From assembly GCA_022316685.1 (NCBI GenBank), contig JAKJHU010000046.1, positions 7,415,001 through 7,479,000 of the forward strand: a stretch of DNA of 64,000 nt, in the 5' to 3' direction. The position numbers and the translations under genes are program-made. Each line of letters starts with the position of its first letter. Positions within the stretch are counted from its first letter, which is position 1. The notes beneath the pieces were generated by a model. The model searched no databases and was not told the origin of the DNA. It worked only from the letters and a program-made list of their open reading frames with translations. Below are positions 35,801 to 48,411 of this stretch, piece after piece. The stretch is from Progne subis subis (lineage: Eukaryota; Chordata; Aves; Passeriformes; Hirundinidae).

Positions 35801-37176
35801 TTCTAATTTTTAGCAGCAGTCTCAGTCCAGATCAAAACAGACTTGGACACGGAGTCTGACTTGCCACCCTACTATGGAGAATCCTCTTTAATCCCTCTGT
35901 CCTCCAGGAGCTTGATAAAATAACCTGCAAGGTGTGGTCCGAGTAGTCCTAAATTGTAGCATCCTGCAGGAAAGCTGCTGTTAGTGTGGCAAAAGATTGG
36001 GCATAGTCTGGCCTGAAAACAGTTCCCCTCTTCAAGAATTCAGAGCATATCTGGATTTTATTTCTAAGAATTACAAACAAACATCAAGACTGTAAACTTG
36101 AAGTGTGTTTATACTGTATTTGGGGGGAGCATGGTGCTGGAGCTGGTGAGAGCTGAGCAGTCTCTGGAACAAGACGTAGCAGAGCTACACCATGAAACAA
36201 GATGTTTCTGGTTATGTCAAGCATCCATTAGAGCAGTGTTCCTGCCTCTGGCAGCTGAGCAGCTCCTGTGCTTGGTAGTAACTCCTCAGTCCCTATCCTG
36301 CACCCACTGCAAGCATGGAGGTGCTCTGAAGCACTGAAAATGAGAAGGCCAGCACGAAGAAGCTCATAATTTGATAAATATGTACATTATGATACTGTCT
36401 GTATTTCGGTGGTTACAGGTTGTCAATCCAGAGACAGTCTCTGATGCCCTGAGTCATGTGTTGAAGAGCTTCAATGCCTCTGCATGCAGTCATGCACAAG
36501 TGCTGCCATGTCAGCGTCTGTGGTGTTACTGAGGTAATCTTACATTCCTCCCATTGCTTGCTCTTAGTAAGGGACTTTATAAGGAAGGTGCTAGTAAAAA
36601 AGTATTTATTTGCATGCTGAGCACAATTTCTGCATTTTTTGGGGGGTAAATCTTTGAAATATGTATTTTTGGCAAAGTTGTTAATTCTACGGGTTTCAGA
36701 CAGTTGGGTTTCAGGTCTTGAATTCTGTTGCACAAGGGGCTGCTGTGGCATTCCTACCAAGTGCACTTCATCTTTTCCAGCCCAGCTGCACTGAGCAGCC
36801 TCCTCTGAAGCTGTTTCGAGTGTCTGGTTGCTGCAGCCCCAACTGTCTAGCTTGCAGCTGCATCTGACCCTCCTGCTACGGTCCCTTAACTTCTCCTTGC
36901 AGCTCGGCTTGTAATTTCTTTACTTTGCTTGTCTTGATGACTCCATTTTTAAGTACTGCAGTTTTCACTGTTTAATATTATCTCAAGCTGTTCTTTTCTT
37001 ATTTCTGAACTGAATAAAGTTTACATGATTTGGTTTAATACTTTCCTCCACTATCTTAGAAATAGTGCATAGACCACCTGACATCACAGCATAAACATAT
37101 GAACTGATGAATTGAGCTCTCCACACGCTTATACAAAAGCAAAATTAGGTTGTATATTCACTCATTTTCACAGAGG
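32854..37176. other. Intergenic, no gene recognised
   Basis: AT-rich DNA with a short T run near 34812-34826. No exon, mobile element or RNA gene could be supported. Slightly GC-richer patches at about 34150-34560 and 36100-36340 hold only short unassignable frames. Confidence 0.55.
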
Positions 37177-37779
37177 CTAGTCTAAAGCAAGAAGAATGAA
37201 ATGTCCCTCCTGCAGAGAGCATAAATATATGTTGATAACATGCTGTAAATGAAATATTGTATTTCTTTCAAAAACTGAGAGGACTCCAGTTCGGGCACTT
37301 GGAGCAAAATGAGCCCAGACATCTCTTCTGTTTTCTGCCCAGTGTGTACTTGAGCTGGGGCACATGTGGAATTCTGTTAAAATGAGATTATAAATTAATA
37401 GCCCTTCACACTTCATTGCTTGAATGAGCCAGAAGTTATTTTCTTCTGGTTTTGAGTCCCAGGTGCAGCACTTTCTGACTAACAAATATGATTCTCTAAA
37501 AGGGAAGAAAGACCAGTGAATTGAAACTACAAGAGAGACATGTAATAGAGAAAAGGAAAGCACATCAACTGATAGGGTGGAGGAACGGGATCCTGTCCAG
37601 AAATATGATGTTGGTGAAGAAGTGGTTTGTGATTTGGGCAACAGCTTCCTTTTCTGGTTTTTGCTTCTGGCTTTGTGTAGAAACCTAAACAGATCATTTG
37701 CATACGTGCCCCAAAACAGATGACCCATTTCTTTGATTTTTGGTACCCAAATTGAGTTGCTACTTGACTGATATTCCAT
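37177..37779 (-). other. 200-codon open frame, unassigned
   Basis: The longest non-repetitive open frame in the window, uninterrupted for about 600 bases in otherwise stop-rich DNA. The translation is rich in S, L, F and H with scattered Cys and Trp and an aromatic stretch near residues 80-95. I recognise no domain. Transposon reverse transcriptase, integrase or envelope motifs are not evident. It may be chance, a decayed retroelement frame or part of an unannotated transcript. It is about 12.8 kb upstream of BLNK on the same strand. Confidence 0.15.
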
Positions 37780-38252
37780 TGCTATTTAGGCTGGCCTAGA
37801 GTACTAACAAAGGGGAAGATTTCTACTTTCACAAAATCTTAGTGAGATGAAGCTGAATGTTACAGTCCCTCCACCTGGACCAGGATGGGCTTTGTTCTCA
37901 GAGGCCGATCCACTATTGCTCTTCAAAGAGGGTTGATAGATCTCTAGTTTGTCTCACTGTTAATAAAAAGTCTCTCTTATCTATCTTGCTGAAGGTCCCT
38001 AAAAATGAGCATAGTTCCAATATTAAAGGAACTGTTACCCCTGCCCCCTCAAATGACATTCCATAGATGGCTGAGCATGGTAGGGTAGCATGGAAAGTGC
38101 TTGGGCAAGGTTCACTAATTCTGTAATTTTCTAATTTATAAATTGTCCTGAACATTAATGAACATGAATGTTAATGTGTAATGGAAAATCATGGGGCTGA
38201 AGAAGAAGAGACTCTGGAGACACTTCTAGGCTTGTACTGATTTATATGTTTT

Positions 38253-38300
<48 letters not shown>

Positions 38301-38307
38301 CACACAT
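38253..38307. repeat. Compound (TA)n(CA)n(TA)n(CA)n microsatellite
   Basis: A TA run, then about twelve CA units (about 38266-38290), five TA units (about 38291-38300) and a short CA tail. The layout is that of a classical polymorphic dinucleotide locus. Open frames through it on both strands (isoleucine/tyrosine/threonine/histidine or valine/cysteine repeats) are artefacts. Confidence 0.95.
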
Positions 38308-39217
38308 AATCCAGCTGAAGCCGCAACATCTGTGCCTCTGTGCTTTCCTAGCTGGGATAGGGAGGGCAAAATGTGCCAAGAAGATATTCAGACAGCTTGA
38401 AACTCTTTTCCATCGTGACATCAAGGGTGGTGGGAAGATAATTTTGGATTTTCTCTGACACCTTCATACTTCATCAGTTCTTTGGTGACCTCCAGATAAT
38501 ATCAACTGCTATTTAAACTGTTTAAGAGTGGGATTATTTTCAGTAAGAAGGGACAAAATGGATTTATTTCATTGGAATTTCCTGATGCAATTTTCAAGGA
38601 AATGGAAAAAGTCCCTCCAACACTGACAATATATCTTAACCCTAAGCCCTTCCTCAAAACTACAATAGCGATAATTCAGTCTAACAGTGTTATGTGCATA
38701 AAGAAAGCCTTTTGTTATATATTCTTTCTGCTTAGCCAAGGGGTAGGAATACAGTACACAGAACACAGGAATTAAACACTGCCAAGTCACTTCCCACTTT
38801 AACCACACCTGCAGTAATGTAGCACAGTAAAAACTGAACTGCCTCCTCTGCTCCTTGAAAAGTAGGAAGACCCCAGCAAATATCTGCATATCAGGACTTG
38901 ATCAGAGAACACAAACTTGTATGTTTTGTACATTTTTGTATATTTTAAACTTTTGAGAGAACTGTTTTGCTATTATTTCTAGAATCTTTTTCTAAAACTG
39001 AATTACATTCTCCAGTGAATACCAATGATTTTTGCATACAGATATCTGTTTTCTCTAGATAAGCTCTGCCAAATGTAGTTTCCAGCTACATCCTTACTTG
39101 TGTGGGGGCCTGTCCTCATCCCTGAGTAACTGTCATTGCAGAGGTGTCCATTGCTCATGGCAGGAGGGAAGAGGCACTGCTGCAATGCGAGTGTCTGTTG
39201 CCTCCTTTCTGTTGCAG

Positions 39218-39349
39218 AAGTGTGATGTTTTCTGCTGCTCTAAAAGAGGGCAGCATGACATTGCTTTGCTGAAAACCAATCTCCTAGATCTTCCTGTGAA
39301 CAGGAGATTATCCAGAATTCATTTTAATCTTCAGGAAATGGATGCCACT
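39218..39349 (+). other. Candidate unassigned exon (132 nt)
   Basis: A strong acceptor (TGCCTCCTTTCTGTTGCAG) and a near-consensus donor (CCACT/GTAAGT) bound a 132-nt segment open in one frame for exactly 44 codons (KCDVFCCSKRGQHDIALLKT at its start). It is not recognisable as DNTT or another protein I know. It could be an exon of a non-coding RNA or an unannotated gene, or a chance pairing of splice-like sites. Confidence 0.2.
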
Positions 39350-42300
39350 GTAAGTATTTGATGCCTGGGTAGACTTTTGTCATAGACTTTCTATGCTAAA
39401 AATTACTAGATAATGCATATGTTTCTGTATAACTCTGATACTAGATTTATGTACTGGAGACCTGTTCCAGTCTCTTTTAGGTGTCATTTTTTATTAGGAG
39501 GCCTTGCTGCATAAAGAGGTATTTTCTGAATTTCCAGCCCTGGCCTTTTGCAGTTTCGGGAATAAGTGGAGATTTTTTAGTGGCATTAAATCTACAACAA
39601 AACCTAAGGAAAGCAAGGAACCAAGTCTATGGATGTAGACATAAAACATCCAGCCTGAGTCAGAAGTGGTATTTAAAGGACATAGGGTAATAGGAAAATA
39701 TTATGGTATATCCCAAGGATAGGGGAAAATCTTTCCTGCTTACTAAGTATTGGAGTAGCAGTCATTCACTGCCTTTGTTTTTCAGCTCAATGCTTTCAGT
39801 GGAGTGGGGAAAGTCCAAATGCAGATTGTCAGAACAAGACAAGATTTCTGCACTGCTGGGTCTTGCTTAAAGAGACAGCAAAAGCTCTTTGTGTTTTAAA
39901 TTTTTTTAAGGAAACAGCCTAGTTGTCATAGAAATCTATTTAATTTTATAAGTATTTTTGTTAGGAATTGTCTTTGGTTAAATGTATGTAAGTGTTGACA
40001 TTTGTGTAAAAGCTGAAAAGTGAATTTTCCACATTAAATTATTTACCTTCATAATGAAGAAGTAATAGAAAAAATGTGAGTGAAGAGGGAAGAATGAAAA
40101 AGGTGTTAATGTGTAACATTTCTAGTTCTTGCAGTTTGAACTATGCAAGTTCAGACATGTCAAGTGGAACACCTCAGCATTACAAAGGTACTTTCCTGGC
40201 ATGTAACAGCTCTTACAATGGAGAATTTATCAATCTGATTCAGGAAAAGATATTGGCTATTCTTGGAAGGCAAGGATGGAAAATTTCAGTTTCAAGTTTT
40301 TAAAAATATGCTCAAATCAAACAAAAAAAGATGTTAGAAACTAATCCAGAAATCACTGTTAATTGCAGAATACTTGCTTGATTTAAGAATAGCTATTTTT
40401 TCTGCATATGCTATAAATTCTTGGTGGAATAAAGTAATAAGATTTTTCACGGAAGTGAAAATTGATAGATGTTTTTTTCAAGCAAAGAAGACAAAATGTT
40501 GCCTATATCATAATTAAACAGAACTTGTAATTATGCGTTCTGCAACTCAGCTCACTTATTACCCAGGATCTTCCATAACTGCGTGTTGCTATATACAAAT
40601 GGTAAACTCAAAACTTGACACCTCAGACCTGATTTGCAGGTGAGGATTTCCCATTTACCTGGCAATGTGTCACAGGCAGAACAGGCTTCTGAATTTGCAT
40701 GTGATAGAAAGTACTGATTTTGTGATGAAAGATTTTAGTCCTGATTTTCTAAAGTAGTCCCCAGAGCTCCTGAGGTGAGAGCAAAATTTAATCTGAGTTT
40801 GATCTGGGATGATTTTCTAATCACTTTAGTTACAAAGGCAGCCTTTTAATTTCACGGTTCCTGGGAAAATGAAACTTGGGGAAACTGAAAGCATTATGAA
40901 AAACCTTCTGCATAAACATCTGATACTGGTCTTGGGATATCTACACTGAGGTGATGGAGCTGTAATTACATTTCTTTCTTGAGATATGCTTCCAAATTCT
41001 GGATGTTTGTAATTGAGTTATAGCCTATATGCAGAGTTTTGCTGGATACAGTTATAAATGCCAATCTTATTTGCACATTTGCACAGCAAGAAAGCATGTT
41101 TGGAAAGGCCTTAAGTTCCAGTATTCTCATATATCTGTGGTATGAGGTTGATTATGGTACCTGCACTCTCTTAAAAAGTGTTCCTGAATGTAGCATGATG
41201 TTTTTCTATATAGTGTTCTCCCTGGCATAAATGTCAGCACTGACTAAAGGAGCCCATGGCTGTAACTGGTGAGATGTTTGAAAATGCTCTCATGGGAAGT
41301 ATCTGCAAAGTGCAGTTGTACTGGCACACTTGAGAGTGAGCTAGTTCAGTGCTTTGGGTGATCAAAGGCTTTCAGTTTACCAAGTTTATCAACTGAGTCT
41401 GCTGTGTAGAGTGAAAAATTATAATGGTGCTTGTGCAGGGGGAAAGGCTTAAAGCAAAGCCTGAGATTTCAACACGCTGTGGGGATTGCTGAAAACATGT
41501 AAACCTGTGAGAGCAGTTTGTTGCACAACCCTGGAAGCTCCAGAGAGGGTTTGGACTAGTGACTCAGTACTCTGCTGTCCTGTGTTTTAAAGCAGAACCT
41601 CTCTTCTGATATTGTTTAGCAAGTGGGGAAGAAAATCTTTCATTATTTCATTTCAGGGGTAGGGCAAGGCACTAGTAGAGACTGCACCTTGGTAATATCA
41701 CCTTAATATCCAGGAGTTGCTCAGAAACAATCTAGGTAGACCTGTGGCTTTAAGTGTAGGTGGGAACTAGTTTATATGGGGCTGTCATTAGGCTGTCAAA
41801 GCAACATCAACATAGCAAACCCAACAGAATATAGTAAGAGACTTCATGAGAAGTGTAGTGCAAAAAGGTTTACTTAAGGGTATCAAAACAGAATTACTAT
41901 GATAAACTCTTTCCAGATAAACCATTTTGGGTTTTTTTGCCCCGGTAATTTTTTCCCTAAGAGAACAAGCAGGATACTGGCTAGAGGGGAAAGAGCCTTG
42001 CATTAAGTTAGTGGAGTTGTTTGGTGCAGAGGGCAGGGAAGCACACCCAAGCATGGCTGCAGAGTGCTCCTGGTACCCCTGTTATGAGATGTCCCAGCAG
42101 AATGGGGACTAGCTATGTGTTTTAGCTCAAAGAGCACTTACAGCCTTGTAGACTCAAAATCTTGTGGAAAACAGGAATATCAAGTGTTGAACAAGAACGG
42201 GAACGGGCAAAGAGCTTTTGCTGGTGGTCAGAGAATTTAACTCCTGCCTAACGAAGCCTCATGAAGAAACCGTCATAAAGGCAGAGACCTGAAGCCCTGA

Positions 42301-42909
42301 CCACAGAGTAGAAACACAGGATTTCACCTTGTCTGGCAATTATTCATTTTCTGCTTATCTATGCTAAGTGTTTTGGTCTTTTGGGAATTACCTGCTGTAT
42401 GAACCTCCTTGAACAGGCCAATTGATCTGTCCTAGGTGGATCGATGTAGACTGTCTCCAGTTAGTGCTGGAAACTCATGCAGCTTTTGCAATACCAAATA
42501 ATACGATGTAAGAGTAACAGGTTTTAGATTGGAAGTTGGTACTGAGGATGTGACATCCACACCGTGAATTTAAGGAATTTTAATGCTTTGGAAGACAGAA
42601 TTCATATGGCAAAACACTTTTGTTATTCCAATAACTTGAGAATTCAAAGCTTGAATGGTCACATTAGTAGAAGTGCAACTCCTGGCCTCAGTTCAACATA
42701 TTTGTTTGCCCCAATATTGTCGTAGATCAGATTCATGTATGTCAGAAATAGAAAATGTATCCTTGGTTGACATTATATTAATTCCCTCTACATTTTCTCT
42801 CAAAATTATGTCCCATTAGACTAAAATGCTTTGCAAGAAAGTACTTTGATTTTTTTTTACTCATCTAGTTAATAATTAAATTAAACTCAGAAGAATATTT
42901 ACCTATACG

Positions 42910-42961
42910 CAACAAATTCCTATCAATAGGAATACTCAACAAATTCCTATCAATAGGAATA
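42910..42961. repeat. Tandem duplication of a palindrome-bearing 25-mer
   Basis: The 25-base segment beginning CAACAAATTCCTATC occurs at 42910-42934 and again at 42937-42961, separated by two bases. Each copy contains the inverted repeat ATTCCTAT-CA-ATAGGAAT, giving two identical potential hairpins side by side. Confidence 0.9.
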
Positions 42962-45900
42962 GAAATTTATTTGGTAAAAATGCCTTCAAGTTTATCCAGT
43001 TTCTTACCAATAGAGTGAAATTCAGGAAACAATTTCTAAATAGATGTTTTCCCAGTTAGTTGGGGAAGGGAAAGCTACATGGAATAATAACAATTACGTG
43101 AAGAACAGCAACACACTGTATTAAACTGAAATCTTCTTGGTTTCATTGGCTCATAGAGAAAATTCTCTAATATTATTTCTGTGTAATACTACAAGAGAAA
43201 TAATATATTTGAACATTAAGAATATCCTTTGAAATGAACTTGATTTGTCACAAGTTATATGAAGGTATTTCTCAACTGTTATATCTGTATTTGCTTATTC
43301 AGTACTGTATTTAAATTCAATTTAAATTACTTTCAACATAGTACTTTGTTAAACTGATCACTTAAATGAATCCCCAAGTAGCAGATGAACCAATTCTGAA
43401 AATTTGACCTCAAATACAATACAAGCAAAGAGCCTTTATGTTCTGGAATCAGTTGAACTTGTACTTTTACTAATATTATGGTTGTCCCTTTCTGTTCTGA
43501 GGAAGAATAACAGCCAGCATCTAGTGCAGAAGAGACTTTCCTGTCAGCTGATCTGAACCACAGCTCTTGTAAACATTCCAGGATCCTAATCCTGAGGAAT
43601 TTCCACCCCCATCAATTAATGTCAAAGTTCACCTGAGCAGGAGGTTTCAACTCTTATTTTTCCTGATTTATTAACAGAGCAACTGTCAGAGTAGAAGTGT
43701 ATTTGTCATTCAGTGGGGAAATGGAAAATAATGAAAAAAACTTACTGTTGGTGCATTGTTTTGAATCTGCTCAGCTCATATTTTGATGCATTCTGAAAAG
43801 AGAGAGAACAGGTATTATAGTTTAAGTGAAGATCATTTTAATCAAGAGCAATTCAAGAAGCGAAATACATGATGTTTTAAAAAGTGAATGAAGGGGAGAC
43901 CTGTAAAAACAGTTTTTACTTTTGTAGCTACTTGCTTGTCTCATCTTGGTTAATGCTTAACTTTTCGTTGTTGGCCTGTTGTAACATTTCTAGAAAGCTG
44001 GTAGCACACTACATTGCTAAACTGGAATTTTACCAGGCATGTGGCAGATTAAATTAGGCTGGTTAATGAATCATTCAAGAAGTGATAAGCAAGCCGTTTA
44101 ATATGGTCTCTTCACCACAGAATTTCTTTGTGTTTTTTTCACTCAAATCAGCAGATTAGTACAATGGCTGAGTGGAAGATACTTTAACAATGGCTGGGAT
44201 ATTATTAACCTCATGTTTGGTCTGTTCTTGTTCTAAAGCTCTGCATGACTTTTCAACACATGAAAAGCTGGTGATGAAAAAGAAATAGAATTTGTACTAT
44301 GCTACCTTGGCACATAAAGTGCCCATTCTAGTGCTGAACAAGCTAATGCAGGTTCTGGAAAGAGTTTCACCAAATTATTTCAATAGTTTGTGTAGCTCTA
44401 TATACGTTTTACCTCAATGTGAACAAGGTTTCATGCAGTACTTTTCAGTACTTTTGATGTTCAGACAAACTAGTGTGCATCTTGCAGGCAAACCTCTCAA
44501 GTCAGAGTCTTAATTTAGTCTAAATAAAACCTTTTTTTATCTATGGGTTTTTCTTTAGTGCAAAATTCCCAGTAAAGTCTCTGGATTGTACTAAGACAAA
44601 GTGTGAGATCTCATATTTTCAGTCCAAAAACCTTCTAATGCTAAAATGCCCCTTTTTTCAGCACAGATTTCAGCAGAGGATAGGTAAGGCTGAAAACATG
44701 TCCATTTAGTAGATGCAATTCTAACCCTTCATCTATTTTTATGTTGGGAAGAAGAAATTAATTCGTGTGTTTTCTGACACTTCCTAGGCATGTGGATGTG
44801 AAATCTCTGAAATAGATACTTTCCAGTGAACTCAGTGATATTGAGTTTGACTGATGTATGTAATATGTATGATGTTTGTATGTAGTATGTATCAGTCATG
44901 TGTAATATGACTGATGTTTGCTCAGATCTATCTTTTTTTTTTTTTTTTCCTGAATAATGTCCCAGCCATCAGCCCCAAACCAAACTATTTTGCCTTTTCT
45001 CTCACCATCTCATCAGCTTGATAGATGGGTTTGTATCAGGCATACAAATGGAGACACTAATAAATGTATGAGAACGCATTCTCTGAGAAAACGTATTTCC
45101 TCAGTCTGTGTTTAAATTCCAGTGAATCTCTGCATTTCTTTGATGTATTTGTTGTGAAAATATGCCATTTCAAACAGTAGAGATGCCCCTATATTTAATA
45201 CTTAGCCTGTAATTACACTGTAACAAAAAGCAGCTGCATATCTGCATGTAGTGGGTATGGTAATTAGCAGGTGATCCAGCAGAACTAGAAATCACCAAAT
45301 TCCTGAGGAAATCTGAGCTGTATTGAGCTGTGTGATTGGCATACAGGCCCACCTGGGCTCGCTTGGCTCCATCAGCTGCAGTGGAGACTCACCAAATCGC
45401 CTCCGCGTATCAATGGCCAGCAGGAGCAGGGCTGCTCCCTCACCTCCTCTGGCACTTCTTAAAGAAGCGGCGGAGGTAGCTATGCTTTTTTATTGCAAGG
45501 GTTTGATCTTGTTCGCTCTCTTTTCTTTGTAAAATGGAGTGTTTAAACCTTTACGTGCGTGTATAGAGCTTGCCGGGGGGATAATGGCTTGGTGATTTCA
45601 GAGAAATAGCTTGTGTAACTTTCAGTCCTTCCAACGTGCTGTTGGCTGGAATACGCTTCTTAAGCACAGCTGCCTTTCCACGCAGGCAGGTCCTGCGTGT
45701 ATGGGTCCATCAGGCACTTTTTAAACTTGCAGTGGAATTTGGTAGAGCAGGAAGCTATGGGTCTAAGCAATTCCTTTATTGGGGAATGTTTTATTGAGAG
45801 AGTTTTAACCTATTTCTCTTGCCCCGGGACAATCTTCAATGAGGGGATCAAATTATGTGTCTCACACATAGGTTTGAAATGATTGATACCTAAGGGTCTA

Positions 45901-48002
45901 GCTGAAAGCTTCCCCCCCACCCCTTCTTCAGTAAAATGCACTATAGATTGAAAAGAGCAGCTGCTGCTGCTCTTTAACAGCAGAATTCTGATCCTAGGAA
46001 AGAGTACAAAAATATCTTGCCAACTCAACACTTTTGAAATTACATGGCAGCTTTTGTGGGAAGATGACTAATGCTTCCAGGTTCTAGTTAACCACTGCTT
46101 CTGTTGTTGCTTATGATATACATTATTTGTGATTCATATCAGCATGAATGGAATAAATTGCAAATGAATATGTGCGATAAAGAAGTTGTTAAAATAATTT
46201 CTTTCCTGGAGGGATTTGACTTGTCAAATATACAATGAGGAAGTAAAGGGACAGATTGTTGTTTAGTTTTTGGGGCTTTGGTTTTTTTTTTTTTTTTTTT
46301 TGGGGGGGGTGGTGTATTTGGTTTGTTGTTTTGCTTGTTTGTTCTGGTTTCTATGTTTACAGTTTTATGTTAGAGCATAACTTAGAAAGCATGTAGAAAA
46401 TTTGTTCTCTTCTAGCCTGCTGTTGGTCTCCTCATTTCTACTGGCTGCTTCATTCACTCAGCATCAACTTTCTCAGTAGCTCAGAATCACCAAAATTCCT
46501 AGTTTGCAGATCAAGCATCCAGGAGTGAGAGAAACGCTGTAGCAGTGCAAGTGTTTGAGGTGTGTCTTTTGCTCCTTTACTTGCAGAAGCGTGTCTTGGA
46601 CCTGAGCCTATCCTGCTGTAGCTGTTTGCCACCGTGGCTGCTGACAAAGGAGACACCTTGCATCAAAAGCAAAGCCAAGGTACCATCGGTACAATCTGGA
46701 GCTGCGGGTGCACGAGTGCGTTTTGTGAATTTTCATCTGTAGAACTTCACACTGGCTCATGCCCACGACTGAGCAGTGCATGCAGAGTGATCTGCCATGT
46801 CTGAGGTACTCTGCTTCTGTGCATGTGCTTGCAAGGGAGAGGTGTGGGTGTGGGTGGCTCTTATGCCTTGGCTGGGTGGGATTTAGGGCATTTTGCATTC
46901 CTGGGGATTCCTGGTAGGTGGTGAGTGGTAGGAAGCCAAAGAGAATGGGGCAAAGTGTTGCAACACAATATGGAGCATATATGACACCCTTATCTGCTCC
47001 AGGCATAGCACTTCTCTAAGGAAGGCTCCTAAGCCATGAATATTGCTGGCAGCAGTCATGGGACTTGATGTGTTTTGGATTCTGTGTTTGCCTTGGAGTT
47101 TTTTTGCTATGCTTTTATGGTTGCTGAGGTTGTGCAGAGGAATGGTTTCAATGGAGTTATCACCTAAAAATGTTTTTGGATGTTTTTGGGGAAGGTTCTT
47201 GATAGAGTTGAATGCATGATACAGTGTTTTCAAGTCTGTTTTGAAGTTCATTGAAGTACATATTTCCCCTTCCTTACTTTCCAGTCCTTTCTGGTAGGCA
47301 AGCACTTGGATGAGGTGATTATGGCTGCAGGTGCAAAGAATACAGTGAAGAATCCAAGAGAGCTGTGAAGGATCAGTAGGAGCTGGAAAATGTCAGATTT
47401 TGATGTGAATAGGGATTCCTTTGACATTATGATTAACAAACATAGTGCATTGCTAGCTAAATTGTTGCTATCTAGGCAGTACAACTTCGTGTAAGGTGAC
47501 AGTCTTGTCATTAGCTTTTAAAAATTCAGAATTATGTTCTGGAACATTGCCAGTTCTAAGCATGGACAGCTTTGGAGATGTTTGTTGCTTTTTGTGCATG
47601 GATACGTATATTTGAATGTAATAATGTATAATGAATTTGACTTCCTCCTGATTTTCTTCAATGATTTTTCTTTAGTGGGAGGGAGTAAAGATAGATTTAC
47701 TTGACAAAAAGTAATTCCATTTTGTTGTGATAAAGTAAATGCATAATACAGAAGTTCTGTATTCAGTTTGTTAAGACTAGCTAATGAAAATTGTTCTTAG
47801 GAAAAGAGACCTTGTAGGAGAATAGGAGGAATGTACAGCTACATTTTTGCCTTTTGGGAGACAGAGATTTGAAGTATAAATAAAAACTATTTACATTTAG
47901 GCAGTCAATGTAAGTAAAAATCTGAAAAAATCATAAAATTGTAGTAAGCCACATCAATGATACCCCTTATTAACTGGCATGGAAGCCTATCTGTAATTAC
48001 GT

Positions 48003-48046
48003 TGGCATTTCTTAGTAAAAAAATGTAATGGCATTTCTTAGTAAAA
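48003..48046. repeat. 18-bp direct repeat, period 26
   Basis: TGGCATTTCTTAGTAAAA occurs at 48003-48020 and 48029-48046. It looks like a small local tandem duplication. It is not flanked by recognisable element ends. Confidence 0.85.
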
Positions 48047-48399
48047 GTGTCCTTATAGAATATAAAAACATCTCTGGGGAATAAAAGTAAGATTTCAGCA
48101 TTGGCCTCTAGAGACACAACCTGAGATATAGACTCACAACTGAGATATAGGCAAAACCTGCCAGTGTCTCAGACTAAGAAAATAATGGAATAAAAGCATA
48201 ATAGATTCTTTTTTTTCTTTGATAGAGGAGACCTATGCCCTGAGGGGCTGGGGGAGAAGTGGAGAGAAGGTAAATAATATGTGAGATATTTAAAATTAAA
48301 GGTCAGTTCAGAAAGAATGACATAATAGAGAGCTGTTTCTACTGCGAATGGAGAATTTCTACTTTTAGGGGAATTGGCCATTTTAAAGTGTGTAAAACT

Positions 48400-48411
48400 G
48401 ACATCTAGTGG
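48400..48411 (-). promoter_or_regulatory. CTCF-like motif
   Basis: On the minus strand CCACTAGATGTC agrees at 11 of 12 positions with the CTCF core CCASYAGRKGGC, and the following AG fits the extended motif. It resembles the common CCACTAGATGGCAG form. Call is by eye only. Confidence 0.4.

Larger units (their letters stand above)
39362..48399. other. Intergenic, no gene recognised
   Basis: AT-rich with simple runs: 16 T at 44933-44948, and 20 T followed by eight G at 46282-46309. A small GC-richer patch is at about 45340-45480. Minus-strand open frames at 46608-47006 (132 codons) and 46883-47305 (140 codons) overlap in different frames and match nothing I recognise. Short direct repeats at 42910-42961 and 48003-48046 are listed separately. 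Confidence 0.55.

Noticed and set aside
38242..38458. Open frames with His/Thr or Val/Cys repeats
   Set aside because: Translation of the TA/CA microsatellite.
46608..47305. Two overlapping minus-strand frames of 132 and 140 codons
   Set aside because: Different frames over the same DNA, no recognisable domain, no supporting splice sites or conserved start context.
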